Below, one piece after another: positions 1 through 8,125 of a stretch of DNA of 25,638 bases. The stretch's first letter is position 1. Every line of letters starts with the position of its first letter. The notes beneath the pieces are model-generated. The model ran no database searches and was not told where the DNA came from. It worked only from the letters and a program-made list of their open reading frames with translations. The translations under genes were made by a program, and so were the position numbers. The DNA comes from JACDBE01 sp051002015 (GTDB taxonomy: Bacteria > Actinomycetota > Acidimicrobiia > Spongiisociales > UBA5794), in assembly GCA_051002015.1 (NCBI GenBank), contig JBPCMS010000016.1, forward strand, positions 1 through 25,638. Reading direction: 5' to 3'.

Positions 1-255
1 CTGACCGTGACCAGAGCGGGAACCGGCTCGGGGACGGTGCGCAGCACGCCGGCCGGGATCAAATGCGGCACGGACTGCACCGAGTCGTACGCCTCGGGGA
101 CGTCGGTGACGCTCACCGCCAACGTCAAGGGTGGTTCCACCTTCACCGGCTGGTCGGGGGCGTGTACCGGAACCGGGTCGTGCGTGGTGTCGATGACCGC
201 TGCCACCACCGTGACCGCCACCTTCACCGCAGCCGGCGGCTCCGGCTTCATCTGA
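1..255 (+). CDS. C-terminal fragment of secreted repeat protein (InlB B-like / bacterial repeat domain)
   Basis: The reading frame is open from the first base of the window and ends at TGA 253-255, so only the last 84 residues are present and the start lies upstream. The visible part is one Ser/Thr/Gly-rich repeat of about 70 residues with the pattern GSGTV..TPAGI.CGT-DC ... FTGWSGAC-TGTGSC, then V.M.....VTATF. This matches the divergent InlB B-repeat/bacterial repeat family found at the C-termini of secreted or surface proteins. The paired cysteines (CGTDC and ACTGTGSC) suggest disulfides outside the cell. There is no sortase motif and no C-terminal membrane helix, so the protein is more likely secreted than anchored. 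The catalytic or binding part is outside the window. Family assignment is fairly sure; function is unknown. Confidence 0.75.
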   Translation: MTVTRAGTGSGTVRSTPAGIKCGTDCTESYASGTSVTLTANVKGGSTFTGWSGACTGTGSCVVSMTAATTVTATFTAAGGSGFI

Positions 256-274
256 TCCGCTGAAGCCACCGGCT
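231..274 (+). terminator. stem-loop over the stop codon of the repeat-protein gene
   Basis: GGCTTCA (244-250) pairs with TGAAGCC (261-267), and AGCCGG (231-236) can pair outside it with CCGGCT (269-274). The stop codon lies in the loop. No T-run follows, so this is at best a Rho-independent-like hairpin of the kind common in high-GC bacteria. The 256-460 spacer otherwise holds only a possible -10 TAGCCT at 360-365 without a convincing -35. Confidence 0.35.
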
Positions 275-460
275 GACAGGACGCCGTGGGCTCCCCCACC
301 GGCGAAGCCCATGGCCGGATCGCGATTCGAGACACCCGACGCCGTGGAGCGCCGCCGTGTAGCCTGCGACGCCTGCCGACGGTGCGGTGGGGGGACCGGA
401 CCGCCGGAGGAAGACGGCCGTCCGGCCGCCGGGTCGAGCCCCGCATCTGGAGGTGCGATC

Positions 461-2287
461 GTGCGCAGGTCCCTCGTTCTCGTCTCGCTGGCTGCCCTGG
501 TTGCTCTCATGGCACCGGCGGCCGCCGCCCAGGATGACGAGGAGGTCACCCTCACCGTCGGGCTCGGTCAGCCGCTCGACACCCTCAACGTCACTGCAGG
601 CTTCCTGGTCAGCGAGTACGAGTTCTGGACGCTGCAGTACGCCACCCTCACCGACAAGGCTGCCGAGGATTTCGCCACCATCCCCGGTCTGGCCGAATCG
701 TGGGAAGCCTCCGACGACGGCCTCACCTACACCTACACGCTGCGGGAGGGGCTGGTGTGGTCGGACGGTGAGCCGCTCACCGCCGAGGACGTGGCCTGGA
801 CCGTGAACACGTCGGCCGAGCAGGAGTGGCTGAACCATGCCGCCACCACCGGAAACCTGGCGGCGACCGTGATCGACGAGCGCACCGTCGAGATCACCAC
901 CTCGGTCTCCGACCCCCGGCTCCCCCAGATGGACGCCTACATCCTGCCCAGGCACATCTGGGAGGAGCAGGCGGCGGACGGCGATCCCTCCGACTACCCG
1001 GCGGATGACGGCGTCGGCAGCGGCCCCTACGTCCTCGAGCAGAACCAGCCCGAGGAGTTCCTCCGGCTCGGCGCCAACGACACCTACTGGGGAGGGCGCC
1101 CCACCGTCGACACCATCATCTTCCGGATCTTCTCCAATGCCGATGCGATGGTGGCCGCCCTCGAGACCGGCGAGATCGACGCCGCCCACGGCATCCCGGC
1201 CAACAGCGTCGAGCGCCTGCTGGAGAACGACGAGATCACGGTGATCGAGGGCCAGCAGGGCGGCTTCGACGAGATCGCCTTCAACCTCGGCGACGGCGTT
1301 GGCCAACCCCACCCCGCACTGCTCGATCTCGAGTTCCGCACCGCCATCGCCCACTCGCTCGACAAGGAGGCGGCCTTGGAGGACATCCTGTTCGGGCTGG
1401 GCGAGGTGGCCACCACCATCAGCCCCGGGGCCGACCCCAAATGGCGTCCTGAGCTGGCCGAGGAGGAGGTCTTCGAGTACGACGTGGCGCGGGCCAACCA
1501 GATCCTCGACGACGCCGGGTATCTCGACACCAACGGCGACGGCGGTCGCGAGATGCCCGGCGGCGGCGACAACATCGTGCTCCGCCACATGGTGAACAGC
1601 GATTCGGACACGGCTGCAGCCGTCGCCGAGTTCCTCACCGGCTGGCTCGCCGCCATCGGGATCGGGGTCGAGACCTCATCCTTCGACGAGGGGCAGCTCA
1701 TCGAGGTGATCGGCCGGGGCGACTACGACAGCTTCTTCTGGGGCTGGACCCCGTTCGTGGATCCCGACCCGATGCTGTCGTACTTCACCAGCGATCTCCT
1801 CCCGTACGCCGAGGACGCAAGCGACTACTACAACGACGCCAACTGGGCGGATCCCGAGTACGACCGGCTCTACGCCGAACAGCACGTCGACCTCGACCCC
1901 GAGAATCGAGTGGAGACCGTCCACGAGATGCTCCGGATCTTCTACGCCGCCGCCGGCTACCTCCCGCTGTGGTACGCCCCGGATCTCCAGGCCTACCGCA
2001 ACGACCGCTTCGAGGGATGGGTGCGCCAGCCGGCGGACATCGGCCCCGTGATGTTCTCCAACAGCTCGCCCTCATACGTCCTGCTCACCCCGGTCGGCGT
2101 CGATGGAGCCACCGACGGGACCACGGACGGCACCGGCGACGGGTTGGCGGCCCCGGCGGACACCGACGGAGACGGCGGCACCAGCCCGTTGGTCCTGGTC
2201 GGGGCCGGGCTCGGCGCCGCCCTGCTCGCCGCCCTCGGGGTGGTGGCGTTGCGACGGAGGAAGGCCACCGCAGACGACCGGGAGTAG
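461..2287 (+). CDS. ABC transporter substrate-binding protein, family 5 (peptide/nickel type), with C-terminal membrane anchor
   Basis: Extracytoplasmic binding protein that captures the substrate (oligopeptide, nickel chelate or similar) for the permeases encoded next to it. The start is GTG 461: GGAGG at 449-453 sits 7 bases upstream, and the protein then opens with a clean Sec signal (MRRSLVLVSL..., Ala-rich cleavage region near residues 20-24). An in-frame ATG at 311 would add 50 residues of low-complexity sequence before the signal and is rejected. Residues about 60-480 form an SBP_bac_5 domain, with LRDGLxWSDGEPLTAEDV-like and SGPYVL motifs. There is no lipobox cysteine. Instead a Thr/Gly/Asp-rich linker is followed by a hydrophobic helix (about residues 576-597) and an RRRK stop-transfer tail, so the protein is probably tethered by its C-terminus. 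The length of 608 residues exceeds the usual 500-560 because of this tail. It is the first gene of the importer operon. Substrate cannot be told from sequence. Confidence 0.9.
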   Translation: MRRSLVLVSLAALVALMAPAAAAQDDEEVTLTVGLGQPLDTLNVTAGFLVSEYEFWTLQYATLTDKAAEDFATIPGLAESWEASDDGLTYTYTLREGLVWSDGEPLTAEDVAWTVNTSAEQEWLNHAATTGNLAATVIDERTVEITTSVSDPRLPQMDAYILPRHIWEEQAADGDPSDYPADDGVGSGPYVLEQNQPEEFLRLGANDTYWGGRPTVDTIIFRIFSNADAMVAALETGEIDAAHGIPANSVERLLENDEITVIEGQQGGFDEIAFNLGDGVGQPHPALLDLEFRTAIAHSLDKEAALEDILFGLGEVATTISPGADPKWRPELAEEEVFEYDVARANQILDDAGYLDTNGDGGREMPGGGDNIVLRHMVNSDSDTAAAVAEFLTGWLAAIGIGVETSSFDEGQLIEVIGRGDYDSFFWGWTPFVDPDPMLSYFTSDLLPYAEDASDYYNDANWADPEYDRLYAEQHVDLDPENRVETVHEMLRIFYAAAGYLPLWYAPDLQAYRNDRFEGWVRQPADIGPVMFSNSSPSYVLLTPVGVDGATDGTTDGTGDGLAAPADTDGDGGTSPLVLVGAGLGAALLAALGVVALRRRKATADDRE

Positions 2288-2317
2288 CCGCTGAGCCTCC
2301 GCACCCTCACCGGCAAG

Positions 2318-3259
2318 GTGGCGGGGTCGGTCCTGACCCTGCTGTTCGTCCTCGTGTTCAACTTCTTCCTGTTCCGTGTGGTCCAGTCCGACCCCATCGC
2401 CACCCTGTTCCGAGGGCGCAACATCTCGGCCGAGACCAGGGCCGAGCTGGCCAGGCAGTTCGGTCTGGACAAGTCCACCCCCGAGCAGTTCGTGTTCTAT
2501 CTGCGGGAGACGGCCCAGCTCAACCTGGGGGTGTCGTACCAGAGCAGGCGACCGGTGTGGGACGAGATCAGCGCCCGCATCCCCAACACCGTGCTGCTGG
2601 TGGGCACCTCGGCGGCGTTGTCGGCCGTGATCGGGACCGCCGCCGGCATCGTCTCGGCGTGGCGACGAGGCTCGACCACCGACTACTCGCTCACCACCTC
2701 GACCATGGTGCTGTACTCGATGCCGGACTTCTGGCTGGGGATGATCCTGCTGTCGGTGTTCGCCGTCTCCCTCGGTTGGTTCCCGATCGGGGGGATCGTC
2801 GACCCGGGGACCAACCCGACGGGGATGGCACGCGCCCTCGATCAGCTCCACCACCTGGTGCTGCCGGGGCTCACCCTCACCCTGGCCTACCTGGGCGAGT
2901 ACGCCATCGTCACCCGAAGCTCGCTGCTCGACGTCATGGGTGAAGACTATCTACACGTGGCCCGGGCCAAGGGGCTGCGCGAGATCAAGGTGCGCGACCG
3001 CCACGCCGTCCCCAACGCCCTGCTTCCCGTCGTCACCCTCTCCGCCATCAACTTCGGCTTCGTCCTCTCCGGGGCCATCGCCGTCGAGACGTTGTACTCG
3101 TGGCCCGGTCTGGGCAAGGCGACCGCCGATGCCATACGCGGCCCCGACCTGCCCATGCTCCAGGGCCTGTTCCTGGTGTTCAGCGCCGCCGTCATCGTCT
3201 TCAACCTGATCGCCGACCTCGCCTACACCTGGCTCGATCCCAGGGTCCGGACCAGATGA
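2318..3259 (+). CDS. ABC transporter permease, DppB/OppB type
   Basis: Inner-membrane subunit of the importer (BPD_transp_1 fold). The protein is very hydrophobic, begins with a membrane helix followed by RVVQSDP (the family's R(L/V)xPGDP-like motif), and carries the EAA cytoplasmic loop (AKGLREIKVRDRHAVPNALLP, roughly residues 215-235) that docks on the ATPases. It ends with a typical family C-terminus, DLAYTWLDPRVR. The start is uncertain. GTG 2318 is the first standard start, but it opens directly in the helix and has no good ribosome site. A CTG at 2291 in the same frame has GGGAG at 2279-2283, 7 bases upstream, and would restore a short cytoplasmic N-terminus (LSLRTLTGK), giving 322 instead of 313 residues. 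The gene follows the binding protein by 3 to 30 bases and overlaps the next permease by four bases (ATGA at 3256). Confidence 0.9.
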   Translation: MAGSVLTLLFVLVFNFFLFRVVQSDPIATLFRGRNISAETRAELARQFGLDKSTPEQFVFYLRETAQLNLGVSYQSRRPVWDEISARIPNTVLLVGTSAALSAVIGTAAGIVSAWRRGSTTDYSLTTSTMVLYSMPDFWLGMILLSVFAVSLGWFPIGGIVDPGTNPTGMARALDQLHHLVLPGLTLTLAYLGEYAIVTRSSLLDVMGEDYLHVARAKGLREIKVRDRHAVPNALLPVVTLSAINFGFVLSGAIAVETLYSWPGLGKATADAIRGPDLPMLQGLFLVFSAAVIVFNLIADLAYTWLDPRVRTR

Positions 3260-4161
3260 CTGCAGCGATCCATCCCGGGAGACTGCAACGGGGTCGGTCC
3301 TCGATGGGCCGCGCCCTGCGGTCGCTGTGGCGGTCGACCCCGGGCCGGATCGGGCTGCTGGTACTGCTGGTGTTCGTGCTCATCGCCGTGTTCGCCCCGC
3401 TGCTCGCCTCCACCACGGGGCTCAACCCGGTCAGCGCCCGCGCCGCCGGCAACCCGCAGTGGGGCTCCCCATCCGAGCACCCCCCTCTGGGCACCGACAA
3501 CCTACGCCGCTCGGTGTGGGCCCAGTTCGTGTGGGGATCCCGGGTGAGCCTGTTCGTCGGGCTGGCGGCCACCGTGCTCACCATCGCCGTCGGGTCGGTG
3601 GTCGGGATCGTCTCCGGCTTCTTCGGGGGAAGGACCGACTCGACCCTGATGCGGATCACCGAATGGTTCCTGGTGATCCCGTTCCTCCCCCTGGCGATCG
3701 TGCTCGCCTCGATCCTGGGGCGGTCGGTGTGGAACATCATCTTCGTGATCGGGATCACGTCGTGGCCTTCGACCGCCAGGCTGGTCCGCGCCCAGGTGCT
3801 CACCGTCAAACAACGCGCCTTCGTCGACCGGGCCCGGTCGCTGGGGGCGTCGAACCGGCACATCGTCGCCAACCACATCCTCCCCAACGTCAGCGGGCTG
3901 ATCCTGGCCAACACCACCCTGGCGGTGCCGGTGTCGATCCTCACCGAGACCACCCTCAGCTTCCTCGGGCTGGGGGACCCGCAACGGGCATCGTGGGGGA
4001 AGACGCTGGAGGAGGCGTTCGTCAACGGGGCGATCAGCAGGGGCGCCTGGTGGTATTACCTCCCCGCCGGTCTCGGGATCGTCGCCGTGGTCCTCGCCTT
4101 CACCCTGATCGGGCAGCGGCTGGAGGAGATCGTGAACCCGCGGCTGGGGAACGGGTCATGA
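3256..4161 (+). CDS. ABC transporter permease, DppC/OppC type
   Basis: Second membrane subunit of the importer, forming a heterodimer with the permease encoded just upstream. The start ATG 3256 overlaps the upstream stop (ATGA), which implies translational coupling; ATG 3304 is a possible alternative that would drop 16 residues. An N-terminal OppC_N segment with one helix (GRIGLLVLLVFVLIAVFAPLL) is followed by HPPLGTDNLRRSVW, the hallmark 'GTDxxGRD' region of DppC proteins. The BPD_transp_1 domain has five further helices and the EAA loop RARSLGASNRHIVANHILPN near residues 190-211. The length, 301 residues, is normal. The C-terminal QRLEEIVNPRL matches the family ending (GxxLxDxLDPRL). The downstream ATPase overlaps by four bases. 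Confidence 0.92.
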   Translation: MTAAIHPGRLQRGRSSMGRALRSLWRSTPGRIGLLVLLVFVLIAVFAPLLASTTGLNPVSARAAGNPQWGSPSEHPPLGTDNLRRSVWAQFVWGSRVSLFVGLAATVLTIAVGSVVGIVSGFFGGRTDSTLMRITEWFLVIPFLPLAIVLASILGRSVWNIIFVIGITSWPSTARLVRAQVLTVKQRAFVDRARSLGASNRHIVANHILPNVSGLILANTTLAVPVSILTETTLSFLGLGDPQRASWGKTLEEAFVNGAISRGAWWYYLPAGLGIVAVVLAFTLIGQRLEEIVNPRLGNGS

Positions 4162-5138
4162 CACCAGTGACCGAGCCGCTGCTCTCCGTGCGCCAGGTCA
4201 CCGTGACCTACCGGGCCTCGACCCGGCCGGTGCCTGCGGTGCGCGGGGTCAGCTTCGACCTCGCCACCGGGGCCTCGCTGGGGCTGGCCGGGGAATCGGG
4301 ATGCGGGAAGACGACCCTGGCCAACGCCATCCTGCGTCTGCTCCCCGCCGACGCCGCCCACACCGGCGAGGTGCTGCTCGACGGTGAGGACGTCTTCACC
4401 ATGAAGCCCGGTCGGCTGCGGGCGGTGCGGTGGACCAAGGCGGCGGTGATCTTCCAGGGAGCGCTCCACGCCCTCAACCCGGTGCAGCGGATCGGGAAGC
4501 AGATCGCCGAGCCCATCCTCCTCCACCGGACGGCGAGGTCGGAGCAGGCGGCGAGGGCAAGGGTGGGCGAGCTGCTCGAACAGGTCGGGCTACCCGCTTC
4601 GCGGGCGGCCGACTATCCCCACGAGCTGTCGGGGGGCCAGCGTCAGCGGGTGCTCATCGCCATGGCGCTCGCCTGCGACCCGCTGCTCCTGGTGGCGGAC
4701 GAGCCCACCACGGCGCTCGACCTGATGGTGCAGGCCCAGGTGCTCTCCCTGCTCGCCCGGCTCAGGGCCGAACGGGGGCTGGCCATGATGTTCATCACCC
4801 ACGACCTCTCCGTCCTCACCTCGGTGTGCGACCGGCTGGCGGTGATGTACGCCGGTCGGGTGGTCGAAGAGGGGCCGAGCGACACCGTGTTCGAGGACCC
4901 CAGGCACCCCTACACCCGGGCGCTCGCCGCCGCCTTCCCCACCATCGGCGACCAGGCGTCGCGGATGCATCCCACCGGGCTCGGCGGCGACCCGCCCGAT
5001 CCCGCCGACCTCCCCGGCGGGTGCACCTTCAACCCGCGGTGCCCGCTGGTCGAGGAACGCTGCCACCGCATCGACCCCGACCTGTACGACGCGGGCGAGG
5101 GCCGCCGGGCGGCCTGCGTGCTGGTGGGTGGGCCGTGA
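4158..5138 (+). CDS. ABC transporter ATP-binding protein, DppD/OppD type
   Basis: One of the two cytoplasmic ATPases that power the importer. It starts at ATG 4158 within the ATGA overlap of the preceding permease. Walker A is GESGCGKTT (residues 45-53), the signature LSGGQRQR (from 157), Walker B LLLVADEP (about 176-183) and the H-loop FITHDLS. The C-terminal oligo_HPY extension holds four cysteines (GCTFNPRCP from residue 288, ERC at 302, AAC near 320). In solved OppD/DppD proteins these bind a [4Fe-4S] cluster, so one is likely here; that is inference. The Q-loop reads IFQGALHALNP, where many relatives have IFQEP. The length, 326 residues, is typical. It pairs with the next ATPase, which overlaps by four bases. 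Confidence 0.93.
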   Translation: MTPVTEPLLSVRQVTVTYRASTRPVPAVRGVSFDLATGASLGLAGESGCGKTTLANAILRLLPADAAHTGEVLLDGEDVFTMKPGRLRAVRWTKAAVIFQGALHALNPVQRIGKQIAEPILLHRTARSEQAARARVGELLEQVGLPASRAADYPHELSGGQRQRVLIAMALACDPLLLVADEPTTALDLMVQAQVLSLLARLRAERGLAMMFITHDLSVLTSVCDRLAVMYAGRVVEEGPSDTVFEDPRHPYTRALAAAFPTIGDQASRMHPTGLGGDPPDPADLPGGCTFNPRCPLVEERCHRIDPDLYDAGEGRRAACVLVGGP

Positions 5139-6073
5139 CCACCCCGTTGGTCGAGATCCGAGACCTCCACCTCGCCTTCGGCAAGGCCCGGGTGCTGGAC
5201 GGGGTGTCGCTGCGGGTGCTCCCCGGCGAGGTGCTCGCCCTGGTGGGCGAGTCGGGGTCGGGCAAGACCACCCTGATCCGCACCATCCAGGGTCTCCAGC
5301 CGGTCGACGCCGGGGTGATCGAGGTTGGTGGGGAGCCGGCGACCGGGCGCCGCCGCGACGGCATCCAGATGGTGTTCCAGGACCCCACCGGTGCCCTCAA
5401 CCCGCGCCGCACCGTGTACGAGGCGGTGGCCGAAGGGTTGCCGGTCCACGGCCGCACCGCCGAGGAGGGGGCCCGGGTCGATGAGGCACTGGCCATGTCC
5501 GGGCTCCGTCCCCCGGGCCGGTACACCGCCCTGTACCCGCACGAGCTGTCGGGAGGTCAGCGGCAACGGGTGGTGATCGCCGGAGCGATGGTCACCACCC
5601 CCAGGCTGCTGCTCGCCGACGAACCGGTCGCCAGCCTCGACGCCTCGATCAGGGGCGAGATCCTGGGACTGCTGCGTGATCTCGTCGACCGGACCGGGTT
5701 GGCGGTGCTCTGCGTCACCCACGACATGGGGCTGGCGTGGAACATCGCCGACCGGGTGGCGGTGATGTACCTGGGACGCATCGTCGAGGTGGGCCCCACC
5801 GAGCAGCTCCTCGCCGACCCCCAGCACCCGTACACCAGGGCGCTGCTGTCGGTGACACCCGAGGCGACCGGGAGGCCGCCGCAGATCCTCACCGGCGAGA
5901 TCCCCGACCCGAAACGGATACCCGCCGGCTGTCGGTTCCATCCCCGCTGCCCCCTGCTCAAATCGGGCACGGTCGACCACCTCGCCCCGAGATGCCGGGG
6001 AGAGGACCCGGCGGTGCTGCTGGCAGATGCAGTGCGGGCGGCGGCCTGCCACGCGGTGCCGGCGACGCCCTGA
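5135..6073 (+). CDS. ABC transporter ATP-binding protein, DppF/OppF type
   Basis: Second ATPase of the importer and last gene of the operon. The start GTG 5135 overlaps the stop of the upstream ATPase (GTGA). Walker A is GESGSGKTT (residues 38-46), Q-loop MVFQDPTGALNPRRT, signature LSGGQRQR (from 138), Walker B LLLADEPVASLD, and H-loop CVTHDMG. The C-terminal oligo_HPY region again has a cysteine set (GCRFHPRCP, PRC, ACHAV). The length of 312 residues is normal for the family. Both ATPases look catalytically intact, as expected for importers of this group. The gene is followed 16 bases after its stop by a strong hairpin that separates it from the convergent minus-strand operon. Confidence 0.93.
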   Translation: MTTPLVEIRDLHLAFGKARVLDGVSLRVLPGEVLALVGESGSGKTTLIRTIQGLQPVDAGVIEVGGEPATGRRRDGIQMVFQDPTGALNPRRTVYEAVAEGLPVHGRTAEEGARVDEALAMSGLRPPGRYTALYPHELSGGQRQRVVIAGAMVTTPRLLLADEPVASLDASIRGEILGLLRDLVDRTGLAVLCVTHDMGLAWNIADRVAVMYLGRIVEVGPTEQLLADPQHPYTRALLSVTPEATGRPPQILTGEIPDPKRIPAGCRFHPRCPLLKSGTVDHLAPRCRGEDPAVLLADAVRAAACHAVPATP

Positions 6074-6088
6074 CCGGTCCCTCGCACC

Positions 6089-6136
6089 ACCGGTGAGCCA
6101 CAAACCGACGGTACGGTCGGTCTACGGCTCACCGGT
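6089..6136. terminator. two-stage palindromic hairpin between convergent genes
   Basis: ACCGGTGAGCC (6089-6099) is an exact inverted repeat of GGCTCACCGGT (6126-6136), 11 base pairs. Inside it ACCGAC (6104-6109) pairs with GTCGGT (6116-6121), leaving a 6-base loop and a 4x4 internal loop. It lies between the stop of the importer operon (6073) and the stop of the convergent unknown gene (6152), so it can serve as a terminator on both strands. There is no T-run on either side, as is common in high-GC actinobacteria. Confidence 0.7.
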
Positions 6137-6151
6137 CGTTGGAGCCGGGTG

Positions 6152-6742
6152 TCAGCGGCCTGCTTCCGGCTCCTCGGGCTCGGGGAGCACTTCCCAGCCG
6201 ACCGCCTGGTCGACCAGGTACTCGGAGATCTCACGACACCGGTCGAGCATGTCGCACATGGTGTCCCGGCCCATCATCACGTCGACCAGGTTCACCTGGG
6301 TCCGACCCACCAGACCCAGCCGGCGTTCCGGCTGCGCCTCCAGTGCCCCGATCGAATCGACCGCCGAGACCTCGACCGGGATCTCGGTCCCGGACACCCC
6401 TCCCAGCTCGGCGCCGAGGATGACGAGGTCCGGCGGGTTGCCCAGCGGGGGGAGCGACCAGTTGAAGGAGAGCGGCAGCATGTAGTCGCCCTCGGGCTCA
6501 TGGAAATCGTCGTACATCTCGTCGACCTTGTCCTCGAGACCGAGCAACACCCGCGGCTCGACGTCGAAGGCGAGGTTGAGGTCGAGCGGCCCGTTGCACG
6601 CCGATTCGGGATGGAGGTCGACCTCCCACGACTGACGCAGCGAGTACGTCTCGATGAAGTGACGCTCGTCGTGGACATGGAAGCCGTGCTCGACGGCATG
6701 GTCCTTGAGATAGGTGATGAACCCGGCGATGTCGATGGCCAA
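6152..6742 (-). CDS. conserved-looking protein of unknown function
   Basis: I do not recognise the family. TTG 6742 is the preferred start: GAGGAG lies 6 bases upstream, and the protein then begins MAIDIAGFITYLKDHAVEHGF with G/C at nearly all third positions. An in-frame ATG at 6865 would add 41 Arg/Gly/Pro-rich residues, whose codons have only about 70 percent G/C at position 3 and which have no ribosome site, so that stretch is probably untranslated. The 196-residue protein is acidic and soluble, without signal or membrane segments. Features include RHFIETYSLRQSWEVDLHP, a CNGPLDLNLAFDVEP segment, a Pro-rich LPPLGNPPDL, and a C-terminal helix (GRDTMCDMLDRCREISEYLVDQA) with two cysteines. It is the last gene of the minus-strand serA operon, 162 bases after the DUF1015 gene, so co-transcription is possible but not certain. 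Confidence 0.7.
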   Translation of the reverse strand: MAIDIAGFITYLKDHAVEHGFHVHDERHFIETYSLRQSWEVDLHPESACNGPLDLNLAFDVEPRVLLGLEDKVDEMYDDFHEPEGDYMLPLSFNWSLPPLGNPPDLVILGAELGGVSGTEIPVEVSAVDSIGALEAQPERRLGLVGRTQVNLVDVMMGRDTMCDMLDRCREISEYLVDQAVGWEVLPEPEEPEAGR

Positions 6743-6904
6743 CGACCGCTCCTCGGGGTGGGATACCCCAACGTTATCGCGACCCTGATCCGGGGGAACC
6801 GGCTCCCCACCCCGGCGGCGGCCCGGCCGACGACCCGGTACCACGAACGTTCGAGCGTCTGACATGGCGTGGGCCGCGCCAGTGGCTGAAGGTTGGGGAG
6901 CTGC

Positions 6905-8125
6905 TCAGTCGATGAGCCGGATGAAGACCCCGCCCCAAACCTTGGGCTCGAACCAGGTCGACTTGGGCGGCATCACCAGCCCGGCGGCTGCGATGTCGAG
7001 CACGTCGGACACCTCGGTCGGGTAGAGCAGGAAGCACACCTCGCACCCCCTCGCCTCCGGGTCGGGAACCCCGGGACCGGCGACGTACCGGAGCTTGGGA
7101 TCGGTGCGGGGATCATCGATGCCCAGGATCGGGCCCAGCACGAGATCCTGGAGCAGCACCGCATCCAGCGCCCCGTAGAGGTCGTCGGGGATGCGCCGCT
7201 CGGGGATGGTGATCATCCACGAGCGGCCGCCGCCGATCATCCCGACCGAACCCCGCCGCTCCGGGCGCGGGTCGACGTCATCGCCCAGCTCGTCGACGGT
7301 GACCACCGACCCGAGCCGCTTTACCAGGTCGTCGAGGTCGCCCTGCACACCGGCGACGCACCGGTTGAACTCGAACAGGGTCAGGGCGTCGTCGCCGTAG
7401 AGGGCGGCGAGCACGTAGCGGTACCCGGGCTCGGGATCGGGCGACGGGTCGTTGGCGTCCCTCCAGCGGGCGTAGCGGGAGGCGGCGGCGAGGCGATGGT
7501 GCCCGTCCGTGATGTACAGCGCCCCGATGGCGTCGAATCGGCGTTGCATGGCGTCCCCGGTCCCGGGTTCGACCCGCCACACCCGCTGTCTGGTGGCGTC
7601 GGCGGTGACGAAGTCGAGCACGGGGCGGTTCCCCCGGACGTCGCCGATCATCCGGTCGATCTCGCCGTCGCCCCGATAGGTGATCGAGACCGGGTCGGTG
7701 TGGGCACCCACCTTGAGCAGATGCCGGGCGAGAAGATCCTCGGTCGGGGTGCGGGTGTGCTCGTGGCGCTTGATCCGCCCGTCCCGATACCCTTCGACCC
7801 TCACCTCGGCCACCACCCCGGCGGCGCTCACCCCCCCGCTGTCGATCTGATAGACGTAGAAGGCGGGGTCGAACGGGGTGCTCAGGACACCCGCCTCGAT
7901 CATGGCGTCCAGCCGGGGCCGGCCGTGGGAGGCCTCGGCATTTCCATCGGGCCCACCCTCCACCGTGTCGATGCCGCTGCGGATGACATGGACCAGGCTG
8001 TGCTCGTTTCCCTCGAGCATGTCGAGCCACTCGGAGACGGTGAGCCCCCCCAGCGGCGGGGTCGCCACCTCGGCGGCGTACTCCTGTGCGGGCAGGCAGA
8101 CCGGGATGGGTCGAACCAGGATCAA
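6905..8125 (-). CDS. DUF1015 family protein, coupled to serA
   Basis: Full-length member of the DUF1015 family (406 residues). Seen motifs are the N-terminal RPIP (residues 5-8), KRHEHT (119-124), ITDGHHRLAAA (205-215) and near the C-terminus MPPKSTWFEPK, all hallmarks of the family. The start is TTG 8125, embedded in the serA stop as TTGA, with GGTGAG about 8 bases upstream inside the end of serA. This is a translationally coupled pair. DUF1015 genes are often found beside phosphoglycerate dehydrogenase or phosphoserine aminotransferase genes in other bacteria, so a role in serine or phosphoserine metabolism is likely. The DGHHR motif resembles the core of ParB/sulfiredoxin-fold free-serine kinases (SerK, SbnI). 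That link is my inference and the reaction is not known to me. No signal peptide; cytoplasmic. Confidence 0.9.
   Translation of the reverse strand: MILVRPIPVCLPAQEYAAEVATPPLGGLTVSEWLDMLEGNEHSLVHVIRSGIDTVEGGPDGNAEASHGRPRLDAMIEAGVLSTPFDPAFYVYQIDSGGVSAAGVVAEVRVEGYRDGRIKRHEHTRTPTEDLLARHLLKVGAHTDPVSITYRGDGEIDRMIGDVRGNRPVLDFVTADATRQRVWRVEPGTGDAMQRRFDAIGALYITDGHHRLAAASRYARWRDANDPSPDPEPGYRYVLAALYGDDALTLFEFNRCVAGVQGDLDDLVKRLGSVVTVDELGDDVDPRPERRGSVGMIGGGRSWMITIPERRIPDDLYGALDAVLLQDLVLGPILGIDDPRTDPKLRYVAGPGVPDPEARGCEVCFLLYPTEVSDVLDIAAAGLVMPPKSTWFEPKVWGGVFIRLID

Noticed and set aside
311..460. N-terminal extension of the binding protein from ATG 311
   Set aside because: GTG 461 has GGAGG at ideal spacing and begins a proper signal peptide; the extension would bury the signal behind 50 low-complexity residues.
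248..1588. 446-codon minus-strand open frame opposite the binding protein
   Set aside because: Antisense shadow of a well-supported gene; Gly/Val/Leu-rich translation without any domain.
6743..6865. N-terminal extension of the unknown protein from ATG 6865
   Set aside because: Third-position G/C drops to about 70 percent, the residues are Arg/Gly/Pro-rich, and no ribosome site precedes the ATG.
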